From: Gnetum montanum
Taxonomy: Eukaryota > Streptophyta > Gnetopsida > Gnetales > Gnetaceae
DNA length: 35,905 nucleotides
Direction: 5' to 3'
Assembly: GCA_015680685.1 (NCBI GenBank)
Contig: MNCI01007652.1
Coordinates: 285,390-321,294 of the forward strand
Below the pieces are notes generated by a model. That model saw only the letters and a list, made by a program, of their open reading frames with translations. It did not search any database and was not told where the DNA came from. Both the position numbers and the translations under genes were made by a program. This document shows, piece after piece, positions 20,810-31,859 of the stretch (position 1 is its first letter; each line of letters begins with the position of its first letter).

Positions 20810-21450
20810 AATTTTCTAAGTGCTGATACTATGCTCTCCATTTCTAGAACTATGCTCTAGAGTGTAATCAACACAACTACCAGTTTTGCAAGATTTTTTC
20901 CAAGTGTCAAAATGGTAACACAAGCTACAGATTTTTCTAAGTGCTAAGACTATGCTCTCCATTGCTAGGACTATGCTCCAAAGCATAATCAAAGTGTAGT
21001 CAGTAGAGAAAACTAGTTTTGCACAATTTTTCTAACTATTGAGACTACGCTCCAGAGCATAATCAAAGTGTAGATAGTCTAGAAGTCCAGTTTCTACCAG
21101 AATTTTGCTAAGTGTCCAAACTACACTCTCCACTGCCAAGACTATGCTCTAGAAAGTAGTTAGTGTAGTTAGCTTGCAAACACATTTTCTACAAAATTTT
21201 TCTAACTACCAAAACTACACTTTCCACTACCAAGACTATGCTCCAGAGCGTAGTCAGAGCATAGTTAGTCTAGAAGCCATATTTTGCAAATTTTCTCTAA
21301 GTGTTAAGCCTATGCTCACTACACTCAAGTGTGTAGTCAACCTCCCCTAGATCGTAGTCAACACGTAGCCACATTTTGCTAGTTTTTGCCAATTTTCAGC
21401 CAAATTTTTCCTAAGTCTGGGACTACACTCTCATCTAGTCTAGAACATAG
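20810..21450 (+). repeat. Palindrome-bearing tandem array in the 3' LTR
   Basis: Same unit plan as 12860-13490, with cores near 20830-20870, 20945-21000, 21045-21080, 21120-21165, 21225-21270, 21305-21350 and 21420-21455. Example core: gactacgctccagagcataatc. Confidence 0.85.
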
Positions 21451-21863
21451 TCAAGCATAGATTCCAAGAACAACCTCCAAAGGCCTCCAAAACACATCAC
21501 CAACATTCACATCAACTCCAACACACCTCCAGTAGTAGCATTTGTCATTTTTGCATCCCCCTTTTTCCAAAAATTGTAACTACACTCTAGAGCATAGTCT
21601 CGGAGTGTAGTCTCCAAAAGTTGCATTATTTTTACATGTTTTGGCATTTTCAGGTACCTTGCAGTCTTCTCCATGTAGCTAGGCAACGTAGTAATACTCT
21701 CTCAGCTTCACAGACTCTGTTAGAGCAATGAAACTACTCAACACTACAAAGCTTAACACCAAAGCGTAGTTAAGATGAGCATAGTCTCAACTACCCCATA
21801 GTGTAGTCCCACCTATCGCTTTGCCACATGGTCTCCAATCCACATTTTTGGCTAACCCTAGCC

Positions 21864-21872
21864 CTATAAATA
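21864..21872 (+). promoter_or_regulatory. TATA box of 3' LTR
   Basis: CTATAAATA within the same conserved island as in the 5' LTR. In a 3' LTR it could drive readout into the flanking DNA on the right, which here is antisense to the minus-strand ORF. Confidence 0.68.
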
Positions 21873-22656
21873 CCCCTGTGTCCCAATTTTTTGGGGATTG
21901 GTTGGCATTTTCATCAATTGGCATTTACACCTTAGTAGTTTGCATTCTTGGCACTTAACTTCTTAGGAAAATGAGACCTAGAGTGCATCATTACTAGTGA
22001 GAGGAAAATTTGCACACCATGGCCCACTAGAGCCATGTTGCACCCCTATAGGACACTACACGATACACTGCAGTGGCCAACCTAGCAAGCATGGACACCT
22101 TAGCAAGCATCAAACTTCATAGCCTGACACCACCAAGATTGTGACTACACTCTCCACTACACCTATTATACACCACATACCCTTTGAACCCCTTTTGGAG
22201 TTAACTATGCTTCCATTTAGGGAAATGTTTCATTTCTCTCTCCTATTTCTTGCATTTTTCTAGCAATTTTCTTGTATTTTTTACATTTTTCACACATTGT
22301 CACATTTTACTATGCTTAGGTGGTAGTCTCCATGGCTTACACCATCTTTTTGGCCAAAACCCTTGACTATGCTTGCCCCCATTTCATGACTATGCTCTGC
22401 ACCTTGAACCACAAAACACCACTTTACACTTAGTACAATACCACATCGTTCATGTTGGCATTTCAACTAATGATGCCACCCCCACAGTTACACCCAACAC
22501 CTCAACTATAATCGATAAAGTCCCTGTTTGATCGACAAGACTGTCCAAGGTGCTCCACCTCTATTTCTAGCAAGGCCCTTGCATGGAGGTGGGGTTGAGG
22601 CTATGTGTCTATTGACCCCTCAATGATTCCAACCACTAACATTTTTGGTCATTACA

Positions 22657-24560
22657 ATAAGTGAGGACCAAGTTCTCCTTGAAAACTTGTGACATGTCAA
22701 GGTCAATGTCATTTTTCATTACTTCAGATAGTGAAGCATTAATATTGATCATATTCTTGGCATTATTGGCCTCTTGGTAATTCTATTGAAACTATTGGAA
22801 AGCTTCATATCTTGTTAGTTTAGGCCTAAGAATAGCAAGATCAAAGAGATGTACTTATAATTCTGCAACCTCAGTGGCCAATTGTTGATTGGTAGTAATC
22901 GCTTCCTCAAGTTGTGCCATGCTAATTAACAACTTGCCTATAATCTCTAGGAGCTGCAACTAGATTGCTAATATATCTTAGGGAGGTTAAAGATCTTTGA
23001 AAGTAGTTTCCTAACTCCAACAAGTTGTTCCAACACTTCTTCATATTAAATAGCACTCATCTTCCTACTTCTTACTTCTACTGATGTATGGATATCTCCC
23101 ATAGTAGCAACATCAAGAGCTAATGTAGCATGAGTGTTCTAAGCTTCTTTCACATGGTCTACCACAACCTCTACTACTATCTCCTAGCCCTTGTATGACA
23201 TGATTAGGACTATTGCTGCTTCTCCTCACTCCTACATGACAGAGAAAGCCACTGCATTCTCAAAAATATTTAGGAAATGTTTCTTCGAGGATGTACATTG
23301 TAACTTATCTAGTATTTGGATTGGGATGGATGGATGACTGGTTTCTTTGAGCTAAGAATAACAGTGCCATCTCACTCTTAAGCTAGCTAATGGTTCTTGT
23401 GATCTCATTTAGGTGACTCATGGCTAGATGGTAGATTAAGGTTTCACCATCATCTCCAAAGGCTTGTTGTTGCTACAGTTATTACTTCCTAACTTTTCTA
23501 ATAAATTTAGTAACTACAAGAATTTATGGTATTATCTTTGCTACTTTAGGTAGTGGTGGTGGTGGTTGCTCCTCTTCTTATAGCTTGGCAGCAAATTTAT
23601 CTTTTATTATTTCTTTCCATGATGTAGCAAGAGACGATGGATCACATCATTAGAGTAGTGAGCTATCCCTTCTCTCTTACATAACTTTTTGATTAAGCAT
23701 GGGAAGGGGAGCATCTTTCTGCTCTTCTCATTCTCCTTTAATCATTTTTTGATTTTAAAGAATATAATTTACAGAATATTGATAGGTAATTTTCTACTTA
23801 GAGTCATACATGCCTTGGTGAAGAAGGCTGTAACAATACTTGGCCACATCATTGGGTTGAGGTGATAAGTCACAATCTTAAAGTAGGCTCTCTTCATCTT
23901 AGTTAGGGCATTGTACTCCTAATGGTCTACTTTATAGCATCACTAGATCAACTCCTTCTTGGCTTCAGGGTTCATATGCATTGAGACTTCTTCTAGCTTT
24001 ACCCTAATGTTGGATAAACAAAGAGCTTTGGCAATGGCTTCAACCTAGTAGAAGATGAAAATATTTTTAATTTTAATTGAGTCATCTCCTTATCAATTAT
24101 TCCAAAAGATGTTTCCCCATGTACCATTCTCCACTATTGAAGAGAATGGATCATAGAGGAGACTCTTAGAGCTACATTTAGACCTCTTCAAGTGCCAACT
24201 CTAGGAATGATGCAAAGTTTAGTTTATACAAGATGGAGCTTTAGATCTTCCTATTCTAGATCTTTTCTAGGAAAGGTTTGGTGAGTGTGGCCTTCAAATT
24301 AGGCCTTAGTCTTAGACTCTCATCCTTCCTAGATTGGCCAATATCTATAGTGGAAATCTAACTAATAGACTCCATCTCAAACTCCTCCTGTAGGGGAAAA
24401 TATCATGTGTAGCCTCATCTACCTACTCTTGTAATTATTGTAGTAGTAGTAGCAATAGTTAGTCTCTTCCTCCTTAGGATCACTTCTCTTTGGGATACAA
24501 TGGTTATCTTGCCTATAATCCTCATTTGGGTGTCATCTGCAATCACAAACATAATGCCAA
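22657..24560 (-). pseudogene. Decayed ORF with plant-transposon-protein-like domain (5' half, minus)
   Basis: The minus strand from about 24010 down to 23640 reads 'YFKIVTYHLNPMMWPSIVTA', 'RKLPINIL' and 'LPFPCLIKKLCKREGI'. The order and spacing resemble the 'putative plant transposon protein' domain (as I recall PF20167), which ends in a FPxLITxLC block. Downstream, 22660-22960 gives a helix-rich 'MAQLEEAITTNQQLATEVAE' segment with heptad-like spacing, consistent with a coiled coil. There are several stops and frame changes. It joins 11890-12784 when the inserted element is removed. The domain assignment is from memory of the family. Function is unknown. Confidence 0.52.
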
Positions 24561-26610
24561 ATTATCTCTTAGTCGTAACCTTTGATCTCTTTAGATACCT
24601 TTCTTGTTAGGTCTTTATATTCTTGTTTAATGATTACAAGTTTATGATGTTAGTTTATCATTGGTTTATTTCCATCAAATAGACTTTTTGTTGATGTTAA
24701 CTCTTAATTATCATTATTTTAATATACTATTCATGGGAAGTTTGAAATATTTTGAAATATTTTCAATGAAAAACTTAAGATTTCTAGCCCCACAATGTAA
24801 AGCATACCTCTGGTAGCTCAAGAATCGAAGTATGGGTTAATTCGGGTAAGATATTTGAAAGTTAGAGCTCCTGGAAGGTATTTTGGCTCTAAAAAATATA
24901 AAAAATAATTTGGAAGAAATGGTAAAAAATGAGTTAAGTATTGTGTGTGTGTATAGGCTTTTTATGCTACATCAACAGGGCTATGTTGAGGAGGCTACAT
25001 CGATGGGGATGCATCAACACAACTATTCTTAGCTATATTTTTCACTTGAAAATTGAGGAATTTCAAGTGAGTTAGGGATAGAAATAAGATCCAAATAGAA
25101 GGAAAAAAATTAGATAATCATTGTAACAACATGATTAAAGGTTTGAGTTGATAGATTGAAGCAATTATGATGCATGGGATAGGCTCTTTTGAAGATGTTC
25201 TAATGCCAAATAAAGAAATAAAGAAATGACACAAAATAAAGAAAAACTAAATGATGTAAGGCCATTAAGATGATTGACTATGCAAGTGGACTATGCAAGA
25301 AGTTTTAACTTAAGGTAGACCAAAGAAAATACAAGTGTGTCCTTCCCAAAGTAGGCTTATGGTTCTTATGCCTATTCGTACCTTCATCACAAGAAGTCCA
25401 TGGGCACAAAGGAGGATGAATGGTTGTATTAAGTTAAATTTCATAAACATATGAGGAATTATCATAGGATTATGCTATTTAGAAAATAAAAGTATTAATT
25501 TTTCATGGTATGAGGTAGTAGGATAATAGAATATGGAGTGAGCAGATGATAGAGAGAGAATAAGGGATGAACAATCTACATCCTGGTCATATGAGATACT
25601 TAGTAACACTTGTAATTAAGATGATCTAATACTAGTTTTTTCTAAGTCTAGACCAAGTCCATTCCATTTACAGTGATCTCACATTAACATATTCCTTCTC
25701 TTTGATCATCAAAAGTTCATGAAATCCCCAAAGGACAACCATCACTCCAAAAGAAGAAGAAGAAAGTAGATAAGATATTAGTTAGAGGGGTGCCTTTGGG
25801 CATAGGTAACATGTATTTCTAGTCCCATAACTACCACTTGTAGCCCATTATTGTGTCTAAGGGATTTTCTTTTAATTCTCATTTTTGTTTTTGTTTTGTT
25901 TGTGTTTTATTTTCTTTTTCTTTTTCTTTTCACAGGAACCACACCATGCAAAGACATGCTTTCTTTTTATAGTTGACAATAGAAGTGATAAGATAATAAT
26001 GAAGAGTTATAGAACTCAAGAAGGAAGCTAAGAAGAGAACACAAAAAATCCCCTTAAGGTCACACCATTTTTTATTCCCAGTTTGTTGGGTAACAAGATC
26101 ATTTGTTACTTTTTAGTTGTAATGTGAATGAACCTTCATGCTTTCATGATGCAAAGTTATCATGGAGTAAATGAAATGGGTAGCTGTTAAGAACTCAGTA
26201 CTAATACCACCAAAGAATTAAAAAATTATTAGTAGAGAACATAACTAAAGGACAAAATTTGGTCTTTTGGTTAATCAATCATAACATTGATGGCTTTATT
26301 GAATAAATTTCCAAAATTTGTAGTAGTAATAAACAAAATTAGAGATTTCCAACAAGAATAAATAAAATGAACAAAGAAGAAAATAAAAGAAACTATATAA
26401 AATAATCAATAAAATATTTTAAAAATATATATATATATACATAACATTATAAAACAAAAAGATGGAAAATAAGTTATCCTCATCAAGATATTACAATGAA
26501 TGATCATCTCCCCCATGACTAAGTTGAGAGGATAAGATCCAAAAAATAGAGCATGCTTGTTGTTGTGCAAAGATGTTAGTGTTGCTAGTGGTTGCTTGGG
26601 AATCCATAAA
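24561..26610. other. Spacer between minus-strand ORF and integrase fragment, no gene seen
   Basis: AT-rich sequence. It includes a polypyrimidine run at about 25868-25935 (A/G-rich on the minus strand) and a short (TA)n at about 26425-26440. If the integrase fragment and the minus-strand ORF belong to one element, this is their 2-kb intergenic part. No LTR or PPT could be placed with confidence. Confidence 0.5.
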
Positions 26611-27290
26611 TGGCTTGAGTTACTAAATGTTGACTAGCATGTGCTTTTGAGGGCTTTCTAGGTGGTAAATTAACATGGCCCTAGAAGGAAAAGTTGAATG
26701 GATAATGTAAGATCCTTCCAATAATATTTGGAACTTAGTGCATTATGGAACATGCATGGGATTCTAGTATAAAACCTTATCTTTTGGTTTAAATGCAACT
26801 TTTCTTATCCATGCATCATGGCATTGTTTGTTTTGTACCTTGTGTCATTCATTAAACATTAATGCTACTCTTTGATTTTTATCTAGCACGTTAATGCCTA
26901 TGTCAAGCTCACATGCAGTTATGAGTTTATGGAGTTATATTTGAATTGGAAGTTTAGGTAGCTTTTCATATACTAACTCATAGGGAGAGTAGCCTATAGG
27001 AAACTTCCAAGTTAAAATATATACCCAAAGAGCATCGTTAAGTTTAATACTATAGTATTTCCTATATCTACTAATAGTGCATATTAGGATTCTTATTATC
27101 TCTATATTGGTGACCTCAGCTTGACCATTGGCTTGAGGGTGATAGGGTGTTGTAATTTTATGTTAAACCCTAAAGCTTTACATTAAATTAGAAAAAGTAG
27201 AACTTTTGAAATGTGTTTCATGTCTAAAATTAGTACTCCAATCATACCAAACCTATTTACCACTTGTTGAAAAAATTAAGCTACATATTT
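26611..27290 (-). pseudogene. Integrase core and C-terminal domain fragment (minus)
   Basis: The minus strand starts near 27285 with 'VVNRFGMIGVLILDMKH', the region of the second catalytic Asp. It continues through 'YHPQANGQAEVTNIEIIRIL' (about 27070-27150), including the third catalytic Glu. Next come 'LNDALWVY' and 'WKFPIGYSPYELVYEKLPK' (about 26960-27040), ending with 'FKPKDKVLY' and 'LLEGSYIIHSTFPSRAMLIY' (about 26650-26800). It is clearly a paralogue of the plus-strand integrase at 2400-2690 and 8527-9070 and better preserved (few stops). Nothing upstream (RNase H, RT) follows to the right of 27290, so it is truncated. Confidence 0.85.
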
Positions 27291-27672
27291 TGAGATGTGT
27301 CAATGGGCATGCATCGAAGTAGTTGCCTTATGAATGTTTCATCACTCATAACTACATTGTGGTATGTGCTCAAGAGCTATAAAACCCTAAGAATTTTAGA
27401 TTTTAAAAGATCATGACTTATGATGCTCTTGTGCTACATTCGTTGAATCCTCTCTAATCATCATCTCTCTATTTTTAGATACCATGACATGTGGTTAGCT
27501 TGTGGTACCTACGTCACAACTCATGTTGTAATATCACAAACCATGATATTATTAGAAATATCTACCATGACTATTAACCCTTCAAAAATTTAAAATTTCT
27601 CTAAATTCAAAAACAAAAGTTACATATCATCATCATTAAATTGAATTCCATTCATTAACAAAATGTTAATGA
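27291..27672. other. Spacer, no gene seen
   Basis: It lies between the integrase truncation point and the candidate LTR start. The first 40 bases ('gggcatgcatcgaagtag...') resemble 11605-11640, possibly a shared repeat at two edges of the old minus-strand element. Confidence 0.4.
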
Positions 27673-27984
27673 TGTAACATCCCTACTCTCAAAACCACTT
27701 ACTTCTTAGTATGTTTGTAGTTTGAATTCTTCATGTCTTGTTTGCTAATCCATGTCTATGCTTCTTAATCCCTTTTCTTATGTTAACTATGCTTTAGTAA
27801 TTTGAGTTATGTGTCTAGTTGTGTCCTTTTTAATCACCTTTTACTTTTTAATATATTTTAATATTTTATTTTTTTTTCTTTTTCTTTTGATTTAATGGTT
27901 TTCCATGTTTTTAATATTTTCATATGTTTTTAGTATTTTTTTAATATTGTTAATTTTTCTTTTAATTTAGCATGTGATGACTAA

Positions 27985-28975
27985 CCATTTTGTTGGAGCT
28001 TTGAGTTACCAAGTATTAGATACTAGATGGGTCATTAACACATGAAGTACTACTTTAGTGTGGTGCGCTTTATTTGGATAATTTATATTTTTTGGAAATT
28101 TATATTTTTATATTTTATTTTTAATTATTATTCTATTATAAGCCTATGTTTTGCATTGAATATCTTTATCATGAAATCTATTATCTTTAAACTTATCTTT
28201 AAGAACTTTGATGTTAGACTAATCAACTTAGTAAATATGGGGATCTTTGATGTAGATCCTTGAAAGAAGACTGAGAAGAACTTTGAAATTGATGAAATAA
28301 GATTGAAATATTGAGAGACTTGAGAATGAATTGTAAAATATTGTGAAAGATCTAAGAAAAATTTTGAAGAAAAAAATAAAAAATGAAAAGCTTGCTCTTT
28401 CTTCTTCTTCAAACCATTACTTTGAAATTGACAATAACAAAATAAAAAAAAATGAAGGTCTCTCTTGATGAGGTATGAGGAGAGACCTTAATTTATAATT
28501 AAGGTGAACTCAAATTTTTCATTAAGGGATGTTATGACATCATTATGCCTCACATCTAAAATTTTCCATTTTAAGAAACTTTTACATAAAATTTTCCATT
28601 TTAAGAAACTTTTACATATATGAGTGAAACATAAAGAACAAATGTCAACAAACATGAAATCATAAAATCAAGAATGTGAAAAGAGTTATTATCCATACTA
28701 CATATTGATAACGCCTTATTTGTGTTTGTACCCTATACCTATCTGTATCATACTTGTTATTTATATTTTTATATTATAATTATATTTTATTACATGTTTT
28801 AACTATGTTATTTGTAAATGCTTTTCTAAGATTCTATTTTATATTTTAATTATTTATTTTAAAAATATGTATACTAACCCTTCTTGGAGTTTTAAGTAAG
28901 CAAGTATTAGGTACTAGATGAGTTAATTACACACAAGGATTCTACATTAGACATGTAATATGATTTGGTTTTTAT
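27985..28975 (+). repeat. Two diverged direct copies of a ~100-bp segment
   Basis: The segments near 27988-28075 and 28878-28970 share 'ttggagctttgagttacc' / 'ttggagttttaagtaagc' and 'aagtattagatactagatg' / 'aagtattaggtactagatg', about 890 bases apart. They may be an old internal duplication in the LTR or ends of a small decayed insertion. Confidence 0.6.
28558..28617. repeat. 30-bp direct tandem duplication
   Basis: Two adjacent, essentially identical units containing 'attttccattttaagaaact' followed by 'tttacata'. The near identity in an otherwise old region points to a late duplication. Confidence 0.93.
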
Positions 28976-30300
28976 ACGTTTAACTATAAAATTATATTTA
29001 TTTTATGCCTTGTTAGAATATTTTATATATATATTTTAGAATGGTAGTATAGAATACTATCATCTAGATAGTCATGTTAAGCTTTGACCCTTAGACCTTG
29101 TATAGGTTATAGCTTGTATATAGCTTACTAGTTGGTACCTAGAAAGCATTTGCCAAACCAAACTTGGAAATGGATTAATTTTAGAAACAAAGTTCATATT
29201 TTAACTTTATATTTAGACTACTTTATTCACCCATTGGATAAACATTAGTATGCCCTTATAAGTATAATTACTTGGAAATCCTTTTATTAGAAATCATCCA
29301 ATTGCTTCATTGCTATCTAGGAGATAGAGCTATAGAGGAAGATCCTACCAAATAGGAGAAGAATACACAACCAAGTCTATGTAGCCTTTAAGATTCATAT
29401 AAGTTCTTTTCCTTTCTAAGTTTTTGTTTCTAGAATTTTTTTGATTCAATTATTAATCTCTTTTCTTTACTTAGAATTAAAGACATGTTAGAAAATCCCA
29501 TTCATGTAATAGATTTTGATTAGTAGCACTTCCTTGCAACTAGGAAAATTTATTATAATGCTTAATTTTGGATTTTTGCTTTGCAAGGTTAATGAATATT
29601 TTAGCTTTGATGGTAAATGTTTGGAAAACAAAATTCTAATATGCATATTTCTATAATATAAGTTTGGATCTATGTTTCTGCTATTATGATAAGATGCCAT
29701 TATGAATTCCATTCTATTTTGACCTATTTTGGATTTAGTTTATTTTATTCAAATTTTTAGGACATTTTCTTAGTTTTTTTATTCATTCTAAGCCTTTTAG
29801 ACCTAATGCCTTCTCTCGTGGCATATGTGCTAAACAATAAAACTTCAATTATGCTAGTATGGATTTCTAGTCACTTTTTTCAAGTTGTATAACTGTTGCA
29901 AGTTTTACTAAAGCCTACATTATAGATCATAATATTTCTTACGTGCACATGAAAGATGCCACCAATAGAAACAAATGAAGAAAGTGGTCATTTCAACCCT
30001 TAGGATCATACATGTGAAGTATCAGGGATGGAGACGTCAGTTTGACCTAAGAAATGAGAGAAAGAAAGAGATAAACCTTTAATTAAAACTTGAAGATCTT
30101 TGAGGAAAATTGGAGTTAGATAATTGGTTTAGTTTTGATAAATTCAACAAATTTTTAGTTCAATTATGGCTTTCCATCACCTTATGGCTTTCCATTACCT
30201 TAGTTCAATATATTTGATTATAGCCACTTATTGATGTTTTTTGTTTGATAATTCTTATGCATGAAACATTTCATGGTCAATATATTTTGTTTTGTTTAAT

Positions 30301-30441
30301 GATCCTTATACATAAAGCATTTTATGCTAAGTATCTTTTAGCTTCATGATCCTTATACATAAAGCATTTTATGCTAAGTATCTTTTAGCTTCATGATCCT
30401 TATACATAAAGCATTTTATGCTAAGTATCTTTTAGCTTCAT
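30301..30441. repeat. Perfect 47-bp tandem triplication
   Basis: Three consecutive identical units start at 30301, 30348 and 30395, each beginning 'gatccttatacataaagcat' and ending 'tagcttcat'. A diverged relative ('gataattcttatgcatgaaa') precedes the array at about 30247-30300, so the three units are probably a recent expansion of an older repeat. Confidence 0.98.
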
Positions 30442-31607
30442 GGAGCTAGCATGGAGGGAGTGGCTAGTTAGTTTTAAAAGAATCTTAAGATGTCAAGCAA
30501 TCCTTCTTTATTTGCGATAGTGAATTTTTTGTGGTTATGTCCTTTAAACATGCTCATAGGAGGTAGCTATGGCTTTTGGTAAACAATAGAAATTAATGTA
30601 GTATTCTTATAGACCTTGGTATTGAATTTAAAAAATATAAATAATTCCTACATGCACATTTTGTTTGATTTTGGCTTTGTTGAGAAAATCTTATTATGCA
30701 TAATGGGTAGACATCACAAGTTCTAACATCCTAAAACTAATATTTAGTGCTAATTTTTACAAAATTTGGGGTTGGATGGTAGTGGAATTTCAACTTGGAT
30801 ATTTGGCTAAACATTGTTTTTATTTGGTTATTTTTTGTTACATGTTTGGTTAGCTTTAACATTTTGAATATACCTAAGCCTCTATAAGGTTGTAGAGTTA
30901 CCTAATATTTGGTTCCAAAACCCCTATGGAAGTATTTGTAATTCAATTTTTTTGTTCACTCACATGGACTAACTCTACCCTTTTCTTACCTTCCAAGTAA
31001 AATAGCTATTTGATGGAAACATTGATTAGTAAATTAAATTTTATGCATTTCTAGTATTTACATAATGCTAGGGATTTATGTAATTTTCTTTTAAGTTGTA
31101 ATTTTCAACTAATGTTTTTGTACTTTGTAGTGCCCTTTGTTTGATGCAACTAGACTTTAAACTTGTCTATCTTTGGTGTAGGACAAGTTTTACTTTTCTA
31201 TGTTTTATTTATATTTTAAAATTTGAATATATAATTTGTTATATGTTATACATTTTTTTAATATCATTTTTATTTCAATAGATGTCTAATATATTTTTAA
31301 CAATATTTTAGATATTTATTCTTCTATTATATTAATGTCTTAGATATTGAATATTTTTACATGAGCATTATGATTATGTGTACTATTTTTACCTAGTATA
31401 TAGGCTAGGTTTTTGTGCAAGATGTTATAAGCATTAGAATATCATTTTAAATTTTTTCTTTTATTTGCTCCTTTTCACCTATTTATAGATGACTACTACT
31501 TTTTCTATTATTCCATTTGGCATCTTATCAATTTCATTATGTTATTATTTAATTTATTTTGTGCAATATCTTTCTAGCCTAAGCTTAGTTTTGGGGATTT
31601 TACAAGT

Positions 31608-31628
31608 TGGTATAAGATATAAAGGTTT
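31608..31628 (+). other. Primer-binding-site candidate, initiator Met type
   Basis: TGGTATAAGATATAAAGGTTT resembles the plant PBS TGGTATCAGAGC followed by AGGTTT, three bases after the LTR end TACA. Two or three substitutions weaken it, but the placement before gag supports it. Confidence 0.65.
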
Positions 31629-31740
31629 GATAAGTATTTGGGAGGGGATGGGGATGGAGGTGTGGTGTTGGAACCTGAAATAAATAAAGCATAGTTACAT
31701 ACTTAGATATATAGTTCAAATATAACTTTATAACTTAGCA

Positions 31741-31835
31741 TTGCCTACTAGAATCAAACCCATAACTTACAGTTTTCAAATCAAGAATCTTACCACTAGG
31801 TTAACACCTCATTTTTAGTTTAGTGGTAAGACTCT
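31741..31835 (-). repeat. tRNA-like A/B-box pair with inverted partner (SINE-like relic)
   Basis: On the minus strand 'TAACCTAGTGGTAAGATTC' (31786-31804) resembles a pol III A box, and 'GGGTTTGATTCTA' (31749-31761) resembles a B box about 40 bases further on. A second A-box-like copy, 'TAGTTTAGTGGTAAGACTCT', lies on the plus strand at 31816-31835, making a near-perfect inverted repeat of about 19 bases. This fits the head of a tRNA-derived SINE or a decayed tRNA-like repeat. It does not fold as a full tRNA by eye. Confidence 0.35.
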
Positions 31836-31859
31836 AAAAAAATTTTGAACTTAAAAAAT

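Larger units (their letters stand above)
12785..22656 (+). mobile_element. Gag-PR-only LTR retrotransposon (TR-GAG-like), 9.9 kb
   Basis: Two direct repeats of 1.90 and 1.93 kb (12785-14683, 20732-22656) start with TGAAACACCAC. Between them are a PBS-like site, a Tat/Ogre-type gag, a protease region, a non-coding repeat-rich stretch and a polypurine tract. No RT, RNase H or integrase can be read on either strand, so the element must depend on enzymes from a partner. This is the layout described for plant TR-GAG elements and for rice Dasheng. By eye the LTRs differ at roughly 15-20% of positions, so this copy is old. Flanking ACCAG and ATAAG agree at three of five positions, consistent with a decayed target duplication. 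Confidence 0.92.
20732..22656 (+). repeat. 3' LTR of gag-PR-only element
   Basis: Aligns along its whole length with 12785-14683 and keeps the TG...CA ends (TGAAACACC ... TTACA). It carries the same palindrome array (about 20810-21450) and TATA island. Differences are spread evenly, with small indels in the array. Confidence 0.93.
27673..31604 (+). repeat. Candidate long 5' LTR (3.9 kb)
   Basis: The right end (TACA followed by AGTTGGTAT) is well placed against the PBS. The left end TGTAACATCCC forms a 5-base inverted match (TGTAA/TTACA) with it. The interval contains no gene, a 30-bp duplication (28558-28617), two related ~100-bp segments (27985-28075, 28875-28975) and a 47-bp triplication (30301-30441). 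The second LTR is not in the window, so the left boundary is uncertain. A shorter LTR starting later is possible. Confidence 0.42.

Noticed and set aside
28042-28412. Overlapping small frames on both strands with Phe/Ile-rich products
   Set aside because: Products of very AT-rich DNA inside a candidate LTR; membrane-like look is compositional.
31489-31683. 64-residue frame starting MTTTFS
   Set aside because: It spans the LTR end and the PBS, so it cannot be an independent gene.
31741-31804. Functional tRNA gene
   Set aside because: A- and B-box-like words exist, but arms and an anticodon stem do not pair by eye and the length is too short.
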